NCBI GenBank assembly: GCA_938045475.1
Contig: CALIML010000001.1
Span: 1-64,000 of the forward strand
Origin: an uncultured Sulfolobales archaeon
Lineage (GTDB): Archaea; Thermoproteota; Thermoprotei_A; Sulfolobales; Desulfurococcaceae
Direction of reading: 5' to 3'
DNA length: 64,000 nucleotides
Shown here: positions 55,510-64,000 of the stretch, one piece after another
Numbering within the stretch: position 1 is the stretch's first letter
Layout of the letters: every line of letters begins with the position of its first letter
Translations under genes and position numbers: made by a program
The notes under the pieces: generated by a model
The model's database searches: none
The model's input: only the letters and a program-made list of their open reading frames with translations
Told to the model about the DNA's origin: nothing

Positions 55510-56556
55510 TCAACATATTCTAGGTAGATTTATCGACTTAGCTTCAACTATAGTCTTCCCCCCTACTTCAGTTAAAGCCACTACTCTCCCCCTAACTATT
55601 GGGTTGCTTGGCTTAACTACTTCGCCGATCATTGCGGCATGCGTTTCCCCAGCCTTCCTTAGATAGTTTAAGGCTTCCTCCGCCATAGATCTTTTAATAG
55701 CTAATACAGCCACTCCCTCTGATGCAACATTCAATGGATCTATACCCATGGCGTCTAGGAAGTCCCTCACATCGCTTCTCACTGGAACCCTAGATCTATC
55801 TATGAGTATGGTTAACCCAGTTGACTCAGCCCACTCATTGAGTGTAGCTGCTAGCCCGCCTCTAGTCGGATCTCTTGCTGCATGAACTCCATCCGCGTAT
55901 CTCTCGATTACTGGTAAAACAGTCTTTGTAAGAGGCCTTAGATCGCTTTTTAAAGCCTTGATCTCTTCACTTAACCCAAGTTGGTGAGCGAGTATTACTG
56001 CACCGTGTTCTGCAATAGGTGCTGTTACAATAATTACGTCGCCCGGCTCTATGTTTACATCAATTATCGGTTTCTTAGCTAACCCCATTCCTACTCCAGT
56101 AATAGTAATTCTATCTATGCTCCCCCTAGGCATTACTTTAAAGTCTCCTCCCACTAAAGGCACTTCCTCCTCCTTTAATAAATTAGTTACTGATTCAATT
56201 ATTTTTTCGAGGAGGGGGATTTCAAAACCTTCTTCAACTACTATGGTGTCCATGAATGCTACGGGCCTTGCACCCATCATTACTACGTCGTTGAGTGTTC
56301 CAGATACAGCCAGCTTCCCTATGTCTCCCCCCTCAAAGAATATTGGGTTGACAGTGTATGTATCAACTGTTAAAACTACGTAGTGTTCGCCGACTCTTAC
56401 CACAGCTCCATCATCTAGCACGTCTATTCCATAACCACCAGGGGTCTTCATCAGATCCCTTGGTACTTTAGAAACCACTAGCTTATTTAAAAGCTCCCAC
56501 ATCTCTCTTGAACCAGCTCCATGATGTAGCTCTATGCGCATTCCGCAGGACCCCAA
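55510..56556 (-). CDS. hypE: Hydrogenase maturation protein HypE
   Basis: HGAGSREM, GGDIGKLAVSGTLNDVVMMGARP, C-terminal LPRIC. Confidence 0.95.
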   Translation of the reverse strand: MGSCGMRIELHHGAGSREMWELLNKLVVSKVPRDLMKTPGGYGIDVLDDGAVVRVGEHYVVLTVDTYTVNPIFFEGGDIGKLAVSGTLNDVVMMGARPVAFMDTIVVEEGFEIPLLEKIIESVTNLLKEEEVPLVGGDFKVMPRGSIDRITITGVGMGLAKKPIIDVNIEPGDVIIVTAPIAEHGAVILAHQLGLSEEIKALKSDLRPLTKTVLPVIERYADGVHAARDPTRGGLAATLNEWAESTGLTILIDRSRVPVRSDVRDFLDAMGIDPLNVASEGVAVLAIKRSMAEEALNYLRKAGETHAAMIGEVVKPSNPIVRGRVVALTEVGGKTIVEAKSINLPRIC

Positions 56557-56644
56557 TGCTAGGAGTTAGCGTACTCAACGGTTTTAAGTACATTGATTAA
56601 AGAGCCTTAAATACTTGAATGCAGTGTAAAACGAGGGGTGGAGA

Positions 56645-57382
56645 GTGGGGCTCTCTCCATATACAGATCTTTTGAATAAGATTTCTTTAAGGGAGTTTGC
56701 TTCAATGATAGATCACACTCTTTTAAAGCCTCAAGCATCGCTCAAGGAGCTCGAGAAGTACATTAGTGACGCAAGGCAGTATGGATTTGCATGCATAGTG
56801 GTTCCGCCATCCCTAGTGGAGAAAGCGCGGGAAATAGCTGGAGGAACAGTGAGAATAGCTTCAGTAGTGGGGTTCCCCCTTGGAAATACGACTACAAGGA
56901 TCAAAGTATTGGAAGCCAGAGAACTGGCTTCCAGTGGAGTAAGTGAAATAGACATGGTGATGAACATTAACTTCCTTAAGTCAGGCCTCCTAGACTACGT
57001 AGTTAAGGATGTGGAGAGCGTTGTAAAGGAGTCAAAGAAGCTTAGAGTATCTGTAGTTAAAGTCATTATAGAAACAGGGCTCTTAAACGATGAAGAAAAG
57101 TCTATGGCAACAGAGCTAGTAGCTAAAGCTGGAGCCGACTATGTGAAGACAAGCACTGGCTTCTTAGGAACGGGTGCAACAGTGCATGACGTAGCCTTAA
57201 TCTACAAGGCGTCTAGGGGGAGAGTGAAGGTAAAGGCATCGGGGGGAATAAGGCACGCTCTAGACGCACTAGCACTAATAGCAGCGGGAGCATCAAGAAT
57301 AGGTACTAGCGCCGGAGATGCAATATATAGAGAGTTCGTGAAGTTGAAGGAGTCAAGTAATCCGGGGCCTAGCACTTATTGA
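56645..57382 (+). CDS. deoC: Deoxyribose-phosphate aldolase
   Basis: DHTLLKPQA, VVGFPLGNTTTRIK, VKVIIETGLL, ADYVKTSTGF, VKASGGIR. Confidence 0.94.
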   Translation: MGLSPYTDLLNKISLREFASMIDHTLLKPQASLKELEKYISDARQYGFACIVVPPSLVEKAREIAGGTVRIASVVGFPLGNTTTRIKVLEARELASSGVSEIDMVMNINFLKSGLLDYVVKDVESVVKESKKLRVSVVKVIIETGLLNDEEKSMATELVAKAGADYVKTSTGFLGTGATVHDVALIYKASRGRVKVKASGGIRHALDALALIAAGASRIGTSAGDAIYREFVKLKESSNPGPSTY

Positions 57383-58165
57383 GCAAATCCCTTCGCGGAA
57401 CACGCCCTTAGCTTCCACTTCACATAGGTGGCTTACTATGACTGAGTAGAAGAAGCATAGCTTTTCATCAGTATTCCTCTCCCTTAAATCAATTACTGTA
57501 GCTCCACTGGCTTCACTACGTATGGAAACGTGGTCTGCAAAGCCTAGCGCTCTTAACAACTCCCCGGCTACGTTAAGCGAGATCTTGTCTATGCGCATTA
57601 ATTTAAGCAAACTGCCCGCAAGCAATGCCCCAAACTCCACTAGCTCTAAAGTGTCCTTCTGCTTTAAGTATGCAGCAATAGATGCTGTAGGCATTACTGC
57701 CAGCTTTCTCCCAAATAGCTTTAGAGGAAAGAACAATTGATTGACGTACACCTCACTGCTATCACTTAGCTTCGCTAACTCCACGATGCTAACTCCACTG
57801 ATTCTAGAGATCTTTTTGAGAAGGCTCCATACACGGGCCTCTCCAGTGGATGAAACCATTAGAGCTATAAGTGCTTTATTATCTGATGTAGTTAATGCAT
57901 GTGACTCAACTATTTGTAATTCTTCAGAAAGCTCTTTCGCTGCATAATGAATTACTTGGTTAGCGTGCCTCCAGTCAACTAAGATCTTTAATCCGTAAAG
58001 CCTTTTGCCTTCCGTAGAGAGCCTTACTGGAGAGAGCTCTATATGCTCTGGAACGCTCTCCTCGAGTAGAGGCACTAGGCGATCCTCGTATCTCAGCGCA
58101 TACGCAAAGTATCTCACTATGTCGTGGATCTTTGACTTTATCTCGTTATCGCTCATAGATACCAC
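57353..58165 (-). CDS. Hypothetical protein
   Basis: 270 aa ORF; 3' end overlaps convergent deoC by 30 bp. Confidence 0.55.
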   Translation of the reverse strand: MVSMSDNEIKSKIHDIVRYFAYALRYEDRLVPLLEESVPEHIELSPVRLSTEGKRLYGLKILVDWRHANQVIHYAAKELSEELQIVESHALTTSDNKALIALMVSSTGEARVWSLLKKISRISGVSIVELAKLSDSSEVYVNQLFFPLKLFGRKLAVMPTASIAAYLKQKDTLELVEFGALLAGSLLKLMRIDKISLNVAGELLRALGFADHVSIRSEASGATVIDLRERNTDEKLCFFYSVIVSHLCEVEAKGVFREGICSISARPRIT

Positions 58166-58299
58166 TTACGCCGACTATAGTACAACTGTTAAGGATCCTT
58201 AATTAAAGTTAATGGCTGTGAATGTATGAACGTTGAAGCAACTGCGGCTTCAAAGCTTAATTGCTGCTTCTCTCCTACATTTAAGGAGAGTGTTGAGTT

Positions 58300-59136
58300 A
58301 TGCATACACGCGTAACTACTGAAGACCTGCTCAATATTGATTACAGTGAAGTAGTCAGTGAAATATCCCTATTCCTAAAGGGGTTCGTGGATGCAAGTAG
58401 TTCCAGGGGGTATGTAATTGGGTTAAGCGGTGGACTTGACTCCGCTACTTTACTTAAGTTAGCTGTTGAAGCAGTTGGTTCAGAGAGAGTTCATGCAATA
58501 ATAATGCCTGAGGATGGAGTGACTCCTGTAGAGGATGTTGAGGACGCTGTAGACATAGCGTCTAAGTTAAGCGTAAGTCACTCTATGCTCTTCATAAATG
58601 ATGTAATTGAGGCTTACTCTAAGGCAGCTCCATTCATTGACTTAAGCGATAAACTGCCTGCAGGCAACTTAAAGGCGAGAGTCAGAATGAGCATCCTATA
58701 CTACTACGCTAATAAAAACAACTACTTAGTTTTAGGCACAAGCGATAGGACGGAGCTTTTCCTAGGGTACTTCACTAAGTATGGCGACGGAGCTGCAGAC
58801 CTCCTACCCCTCGGATGCCTCTATAAGACTCAGGTAAGAAGACTTGCTAAACATCTCAACTTACCGCAGAGAATAGTTGAGAAGAAGAGTGCTCCACACT
58901 TGTGGAAAAACCACTATGCTGAAGAAGAACTAGGGCTCAGCTATAGCGATATAGATCTAATACTCTATGCATTAATGGATCTAGGGCTTAGCGTTGAGGA
59001 AGCAAGCACAGCTACAGGTAGACCCCTAGACATGGTTTTAAGAGTTCTAAAAATGCATAGGAGGAGCAGGCATAAGAGAGCTCTCCCCCCGATTCCAAGG
59101 CTCTCAATAGTTGGAGAAGCTTTAAGAGAGCTCTAA
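58300..59136 (+). CDS. nadE: NAD+ synthetase
   Basis: GLSGGLDSATLLKLA, GNLKARVRMSILYYYAN, GTSDRTELFLGYFTKYGDG. Confidence 0.95.
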   Translation: MHTRVTTEDLLNIDYSEVVSEISLFLKGFVDASSSRGYVIGLSGGLDSATLLKLAVEAVGSERVHAIIMPEDGVTPVEDVEDAVDIASKLSVSHSMLFINDVIEAYSKAAPFIDLSDKLPAGNLKARVRMSILYYYANKNNYLVLGTSDRTELFLGYFTKYGDGAADLLPLGCLYKTQVRRLAKHLNLPQRIVEKKSAPHLWKNHYAEEELGLSYSDIDLILYALMDLGLSVEEASTATGRPLDMVLRVLKMHRRSRHKRALPPIPRLSIVGEALREL

Positions 59137-59151
59137 GCCCCTAACTCCTCA

Positions 59152-60279
59152 CTACGGAATATAGTTGTGTTTAAACAGCTCCCTTAAGACTACTGACGCA
59201 TACATGCCTTTAGTTAAGCGGAACTCTACAACAAGCTTGCCGTTCTCTACGTAAGCTTTTGGCTCAAGCAACTTCATTCTCACTTTCCTCAGCCAGCCCC
59301 TTACACCTAGGCTGCCCAAGTTCTTAGCTAACTCATGTATGTTCAGAGACTCTGCAGCCGCTATATCTTCATAATACTCTGCTCCACTAGTGCATGAAGC
59401 CCCCGTTACGCAGATCTCTCCATCGTCAACCCATCCATGCACACTTATGTACTTATTTAAGGCATTGTTGTATAGGAAGGCTAAGTATGCCTCAATAAAC
59501 AACCTCTTCACGCGGCGCTCTAGCAACTTAGTTACTTTACTCAAGTCCCTTTTCTTAATGAGCCTCATTAACTTAGCTTCATACACAAGCCTTGACTTCA
59601 AGCTGAATTCCCTCCTCACTCTAGAGCTTATGCCCTCAAGGGACTCCCTTGGATAGATACTGAAGGCCAGTTCGTTTACAAATGAACTTAAGTCTCCTTT
59701 AACTAAGTATTTTCCAAGTAAGTGAGTGTTGTACCTTATTGTACCAAACCTTTGATAACCATAGTAGGCGGGTAGGCCTCTGCTAACTAATTCACTTAAA
59801 AGCTGCCTCACTTCATTAAGCGAGCCTGCATCATCTATTAAAACCTTGAACTTATTCCCTATGAGTAGTTCTTGAGTAGGCTTAGAATCTGTGCAGCCAA
59901 TTGCCTTAACTCTATACCTACTTGATTCAGCAACGACTTCCCCCATCCTTAAATCAATGCCAGCTATGTCGCCAATGAAGAAGAACTGGATTGAGTGAGA
60001 ATCCCTATCCTTAAAGCCGAGGAACTTTATGCTTCCAACACTTATATTGAGTTTCTCAGCTAGTTCTCTAGCTACATACAGCGTATCAACGCCCTTCTTA
60101 TCGACTAAGAGCACTAAGTACCTTGCCCTCCCGCTCCTCAACTGAAGCGAGTTGCGATCCACTTCTTCTTCAACAATGAAGTTCTCTGGAGATGGCTTAA
60201 ATTGGTAGTCGAGATACTTATTAGTTAAACAGTACTTGAGGCCGCACACTCTATCCAGTGGATGACAGTACTCCATCAA
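59152..60279 (-). CDS. truD: tRNA pseudouridine synthase D
   Basis: [52 protein letters not shown]. Confidence 0.92.
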   Translation of the reverse strand: MMEYCHPLDRVCGLKYCLTNKYLDYQFKPSPENFIVEEEVDRNSLQLRSGRARYLVLLVDKKGVDTLYVARELAEKLNISVGSIKFLGFKDRDSHSIQFFFIGDIAGIDLRMGEVVAESSRYRVKAIGCTDSKPTQELLIGNKFKVLIDDAGSLNEVRQLLSELVSRGLPAYYGYQRFGTIRYNTHLLGKYLVKGDLSSFVNELAFSIYPRESLEGISSRVRREFSLKSRLVYEAKLMRLIKKRDLSKVTKLLERRVKRLFIEAYLAFLYNNALNKYISVHGWVDDGEICVTGASCTSGAEYYEDIAAAESLNIHELAKNLGSLGVRGWLRKVRMKLLEPKAYVENGKLVVEFRLTKGMYASVVLRELFKHNYIP

Positions 60280-60659
60280 TATAGCTTCAGCCCGCCTGTG
60301 GCTTTATCGATTAGGCTCGAGGGCCCCGGTCCTATTCCAACTGCTGTTAAAGTTCCCGGAGGAAGCTCTGTTAAGCCGGCGTCTCTAATTATGCCTATCG
60401 GCAGTCCCAGCAGTGAGGCTTTTTCAACTAGTTCAACTAAGCTCTTTTCTCCATCAATTCTTAGGACTACTTTCTTCTGCCCACTGCTCCACCATTCATT
60501 AAACCACTCCGTCTTACTCTTAAATGCTTCAAAGGCTGCTGTAACAGCTGCATGAGCTACCTGTACAGCGGCTTTACCTCTACTCATCTCTAAGTCTGTT
60601 CTTACGACTACTACTTGCTTATACTCCACAGCTCCCACTGAGTATTCGCTAGAAACCAA
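60276..60659 (-). CDS. pth2: Peptidyl-tRNA hydrolase 2
   Basis: [46 protein letters not shown]. Confidence 0.95.
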   Translation of the reverse strand: MVSSEYSVGAVEYKQVVVVRTDLEMSRGKAAVQVAHAAVTAAFEAFKSKTEWFNEWWSSGQKKVVLRIDGEKSLVELVEKASLLGLPIGIIRDAGLTELPPGTLTAVGIGPGPSSLIDKATGGLKLY

Positions 60660-60706
60660 ATAGTTTATAAAGAGTAAGCATCTTTTTATGAAGAGTAGCT
60701 AGTGGA

Positions 60707-60928
60707 ATGGTGTTTAAAGTGTCTTTAAAGCCTTCGCTAAAACTCTCAATAGCTGAGCCAGCTACTCCACCCATGTGCAGCAGCTGCCATAAGTTAATGG
60801 ATCCAGAGGAGCCCGGTGCTGCATTTCCATGTCCTAACTGTGGTTCAATAATGATCTATAGGTGCGCGAAGTGCCGCAAGCTCTCTGTGCCGTATAAATG
60901 CCCTGTATGCGGCTTCGAGGGCCCTTGA
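60707..60928 (+). CDS. Small zinc-ribbon protein (predicted RNA-binding)
   Basis: Four CxxC/CxxxC-type knuckles: CSSCHK, CPNCGS, CAKCRK, CPVCGF; upstream of aEF1B. Confidence 0.87.
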   Translation: MVFKVSLKPSLKLSIAEPATPPMCSSCHKLMDPEEPGAAFPCPNCGSIMIYRCAKCRKLSVPYKCPVCGFEGP

Positions 60929-60938
60929 GGGAGGAGCC

Positions 60939-61214
60939 GTGGCTAAAGTACTCGTAGTAGTTAAAGTATATCCTGAGAGCATTGAGTTAGAGCCTAGTGT
61001 AGTTGTGGAGAGGATAAGGAGTAATTTGCCTCAAGGAGTTGAGCTACTGAGCTATGATGTAGAGCCAGTTGCATTTGGGTTAAATGCCCTAAGGCTATAC
61101 CTAGCCATGCCTGAGGAAACTGAGGGAGGAACTGAGCCCATTGAAGAAGCCATTTCGTCAACTGAAGGAGTTAGCAATGTAGACGTTGAACTAGTTCACA
61201 GAGTGAGCCTTTAG
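60939..61214 (+). CDS. Translation elongation factor aEF-1 beta
   Basis: VEPVAFGLNALRLYLAMPEETEGGTEPIEEAISSTEGVSNVDVELVHRV. Confidence 0.92.
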   Translation: MAKVLVVVKVYPESIELEPSVVVERIRSNLPQGVELLSYDVEPVAFGLNALRLYLAMPEETEGGTEPIEEAISSTEGVSNVDVELVHRVSL

Positions 61215-61284
61215 GCAACTAAGGCACTTACTTAAAGAAGAGGGATTTTAGTAAAATAAGGGGGCTGGAACTTATTACTAAGCA

Positions 61285-63489
61285 GTGGTGTATGGATTGG
61301 CTATGCATATAAAACAGAGGCTAATACTTAGAGTAATCGATGTACAGCCGCAGGACTCCGGCAAGGGCATTGCTAGACTCGATCCACTGGCAATGAGCGA
61401 TCTTGAGGTAGTTAGCGGCGATGTAATTGAAGTTGAAGGACGTAGGAAGACCGTAGTAAGAGCTATAGAGGGATCAGCTGAAGACAGGGGGCTGGGGATA
61501 ATAAGGCTTGATAAGACCGCTAGGAGGAATGCAGGCGTAGATATTGGTGGAAGAGTATCTGTAGCTAGGGCTTCAGCCACAGTTGCCTCAATAGTGAAGA
61601 TAGCTCCATCGAGGTTTCAGGCAACTGTGGACAGGAACTTCGTTAGATTCGTTAAGGCAAGGCTTCTTGAAAGGCCTTTAATTGAGGGAGATATGGTTAC
61701 CATATATACTCTTGGACAAGAGCTTCCATTTAAAGTAGTGTACACTAAGCCTAAGGGACCCGTCGTAGTAAAGGACTCAACCAACCTAGTGATATTGGAA
61801 AAGCCTACTGAAGAATATGGAATACCTAGAGTGACTTACGAGGACATAGGAGATCTTGAGGATGCTAAGCAGAAGATAAGGGAAATAGTTGAACTCCCAC
61901 TAAAGTTCCCCGAACTATTTAAGAAGCTTGGTATTGAGCCTCCTAAGGGCATCCTACTATACGGCCCTCCCGGCTGCGGTAAGACGCTTCTAGCTAAAGC
62001 AGTCGCTAATGAAACCAATGCGTTCTTCATAGCAGTCAATGGCCCAGAGATCATGAGTAAGTACTATGGTGAAAGCGAGCAAAAGCTTAGGGAAATATTT
62101 GAGCAAGCGAAAAAGAATGCCCCGGCAATAATCTTCATAGATGAAGTTGATAGCATAGCTCCGAAGAGGGATGAAGTGATAGGGGAGGTTGAGAGAAGAG
62201 TTGTTGCACAACTCCTAGCCTTAATGGATGGACTTGAGAGTAGAGGTGAAGTAATAGTGATAGCGGCTACAAACAGGCCTGGCGCCGTCGACCCAGCTTT
62301 AAGGAGGCCCGGTAGATTCGATAGAGAGATAGAAGTCCCGCTGCCAGATAAGCAGGGTAGGCTTGAAATACTTCAAATACATGTTAGAGGAGTTCCTCTT
62401 GCAAGCGACGTAGACTTAGTTAAACTAGCTGAAATAACTCGCGGCTACACTGGAGCTGATTTAGCTGCACTAGTTAGGGAAGCCGCACTGCACGCTCTTA
62501 GGAGGTACCTGCCGCAAATAGATCTAGATTCATCAACTATAAGCCCAGAGCTCTTGGAGAAAATGGAGGTTAGAATGGAGGACTTTATGGCTGCCTTTAG
62601 AGAAATCATTCCAAGCGGCCTCAGAGAGATATACGTAGAGATCCCTGAAGTGCGTTGGAGTGATGTAGGTGGTTTAAGTGATTTAAAGCAACAGCTTATG
62701 CTGGCAGTTGAATGGCCCTTAAAGTACCCTGAGGCTTTTAAGAAGCTTGGTATTGAGCCTCCTAAGGGCATCCTACTATACGGCCCTCCCGGCTGCGGTA
62801 AGACGCTTCTAGCTAAAGCAGTTGCTACTGAGAGCGGAGCTAACTTCATAGCTGTTAGAGGGCCGGAGGTACTGAGTAAATGGGTTGGGGAAAGCGAAAA
62901 AGCAGTAAGAGAAATATTCAAGAAGGCTAGGACTTATGCTCCAGCAGTAGTGTTCTTCGATGAAATAGACAGCATAGCTCCAGTAAGGGGATTAGTCTAT
63001 GACTCAGGAGTTACTGAGAGAGTAGTGGCGCAACTAATAACTGAAATGGATGGCTTAGTTGAATTAGATAACGTCATAGTTATAGGTGCTTCAAATAGAC
63101 CTGATTTAATTGACCCAGCTCTACTGAGGCCCGGAAGACTCGACTTAATCCTCTACGTGCCTCCCCCGGATAGGAGTTCTAGGCTTGAAATACTGAAGGT
63201 ACACACTAGGAAGATGCCCTTAGCTGAAGACGTTGACTTAGACGAGCTAGCTGATAAAACTGAGGGATTCAGCGGAGCTGACTTAGCATCTCTAGTTAAG
63301 CAAGCTGCTCTAGAAGCACTACTTGAAGACGTTAACGCTAGAGTAGTCTGCAGGAGGCACTTCATTAAAGCACTTGAAAGCGTTAAACCGAGCATAACGC
63401 CTGAGCTAGAGAGGATCTACAAAGCGTGGGCCGAGAAGTTTAGGCAGAGCCTCCCGAAGTCTTACTTAAGGCCAACAATATATACTTAG
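61285..63489 (+). CDS. Cdc48/VAT-type AAA ATPase with two AAA domains
   Basis: Double-psi barrel N-domain; two [15 protein letters not shown] Walker A motifs; [13 protein letters not shown] and [14 protein letters not shown]. Confidence 0.97.
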   Translation: MVYGLAMHIKQRLILRVIDVQPQDSGKGIARLDPLAMSDLEVVSGDVIEVEGRRKTVVRAIEGSAEDRGLGIIRLDKTARRNAGVDIGGRVSVARASATVASIVKIAPSRFQATVDRNFVRFVKARLLERPLIEGDMVTIYTLGQELPFKVVYTKPKGPVVVKDSTNLVILEKPTEEYGIPRVTYEDIGDLEDAKQKIREIVELPLKFPELFKKLGIEPPKGILLYGPPGCGKTLLAKAVANETNAFFIAVNGPEIMSKYYGESEQKLREIFEQAKKNAPAIIFIDEVDSIAPKRDEVIGEVERRVVAQLLALMDGLESRGEVIVIAATNRPGAVDPALRRPGRFDREIEVPLPDKQGRLEILQIHVRGVPLASDVDLVKLAEITRGYTGADLAALVREAALHALRRYLPQIDLDSSTISPELLEKMEVRMEDFMAAFREIIPSGLREIYVEIPEVRWSDVGGLSDLKQQLMLAVEWPLKYPEAFKKLGIEPPKGILLYGPPGCGKTLLAKAVATESGANFIAVRGPEVLSKWVGESEKAVREIFKKARTYAPAVVFFDEIDSIAPVRGLVYDSGVTERVVAQLITEMDGLVELDNVIVIGASNRPDLIDPALLRPGRLDLILYVPPPDRSSRLEILKVHTRKMPLAEDVDLDELADKTEGFSGADLASLVKQAALEALLEDVNARVVCRRHFIKALESVKPSITPELERIYKAWAEKFRQSLPKSYLRPTIYT
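61918..62003 (+). repeat. 86-bp direct repeat, copy 1 (D1 Walker A region)
   Basis: Identical base for base to 62737-62822. Confidence 0.97.
62737..62822 (+). repeat. 86-bp direct repeat, copy 2 (D2 Walker A region)
   Basis: Identical base for base to 61918-62003. Confidence 0.97.
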
Positions 63490-63753
63490 GTGATCGTTGT
63501 GAAAAACGTTCTATATCCATGGAGGGCGAGACCTCTTGAAAACATAGTTATTGAGGAGTTAGCTAAACGCGGGGAGAGCATGACTAGCAGTGAGCTAATG
63601 GATGCACTAAAGGATCTCGGCGTCGACGCTACTGTAAGCGAAGTACTATCAGTATTAATGAAGCTAGAGATGCGTGGAGTAATAGTTGTAAGTAAAGTCA
63701 GGAATGAGTACTTAATATCGTTCAACGAGAAGTACTTGCGTGAATTCACCTAG
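63490..63753 (+). CDS. Small winged-helix-like protein following Cdc48
   Basis: IVIEELAKRGESMTSSELMDALKDLGVDATVSEVLSVLMKLEMRGVIVVSK resembles wHTH; 1-bp spacing after Cdc48 stop. Confidence 0.6.
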   Translation: MIVVKNVLYPWRARPLENIVIEELAKRGESMTSSELMDALKDLGVDATVSEVLSVLMKLEMRGVIVVSKVRNEYLISFNEKYLREFT

Positions 63754-64000
63754 GGCTTTGCCCACGGCTTCTAAAGGCATTGAATTTCAGTAATTCACTT
63801 AAAACAGTCTTTAAAACTCCAGCCATTTCACTTACCGTAATTACTTTGGCTAACTGCATCGCTATTACTGATAGTGGTGTAAGTATTGCCGCTGACAATA
63901 TTTCGTTCACCGGGATTACGTAGCTTAGCGAAATGAATGCTGCATGTATACACCATATAGCCATCAACCACTTCCCCGACTCCTTAATAATGATTAATGC
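63746..64000 (-). CDS. Hydrophobic protein, C-terminal part; truncated by window edge
   Basis: Minus-strand frame is open to the window end (ALIIIKESGKWLMAIWCIHAAFISLSYVIPV...). Confidence 0.45.
   Translation of the reverse strand, partial: ALIIIKESGKWLMAIWCIHAAFISLSYVIPVNEILSAAILTPLSVIAMQLAKVITVSEMAGVLKTVLSELLKFNAFRSRGQSPR

Noticed and set aside
61836-62921. Antisense ORFs within the Cdc48 gene (72, 73 and 158 aa)
   Set aside because: Antisense frames of a strongly conserved AAA ATPase; the similar peptides in two of them come from the 86-bp repeat.
1-64000. CRISPR arrays, transposons, tRNA or rRNA genes
   Set aside because: No regularly spaced repeats, transposase-like proteins, T-loop (GGTTCRA) tRNA signatures or rRNA-like sequence were noticed; a tRNAscan-SE and Rfam scan would be needed to exclude intron-containing tRNAs and small guide RNAs.

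Overview
This window looks like a chromosome segment from a hyperthermophilic crenarchaeote (Thermoproteota). It is gene-dense, uses many GTG/TTG starts, has TATA-like boxes close to start codons, and carries Trm1, fibrillarin/Nop5, GatD/GatE, TruD, Pth2, aEF1B, Cdc48/VAT, an S30e-like protein and a likely Rpo13. I found no rRNA, tRNA, CRISPR array or transposon. Main modules are: a partial thermosome gene at the left edge; a TldD/TldE pair; a riboflavin cluster (ribH, GTP cyclohydrolase III) preceded by what reads as a decayed ribB; a small accessory module with a predicted RHH-PIN fusion and two vWA proteins, one lacking its metal-site motifs; a PUA/PAPS-reductase-like/ferredoxin protein; an Lhr-family helicase; an RNA-processing/translation block; a sugar or sugar-acid import locus with a predicted Tat-exported binding protein, two unlike ATPases, TatA/TatC, a 2-keto-3-deoxygluconate kinase and an apparent aldolase remnant; and a 17-gene co-oriented hypE-hypC-hypF plus Mrp-type membrane-bound group 4 [NiFe] hydrogenase cluster. 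The strongest second-look items are a GC-rich multi-hairpin intergenic element (about 6380-6536) with a TATA-like box, the ribB and aldolase remnants, the RHH-PIN/vWA module, and two exact-identity tracts between paralogous sequences (86 bp within Cdc48, 59 bp between two MrpD-like genes) that suggest gene conversion. All family assignments come from reading motifs by eye; no database search was run.
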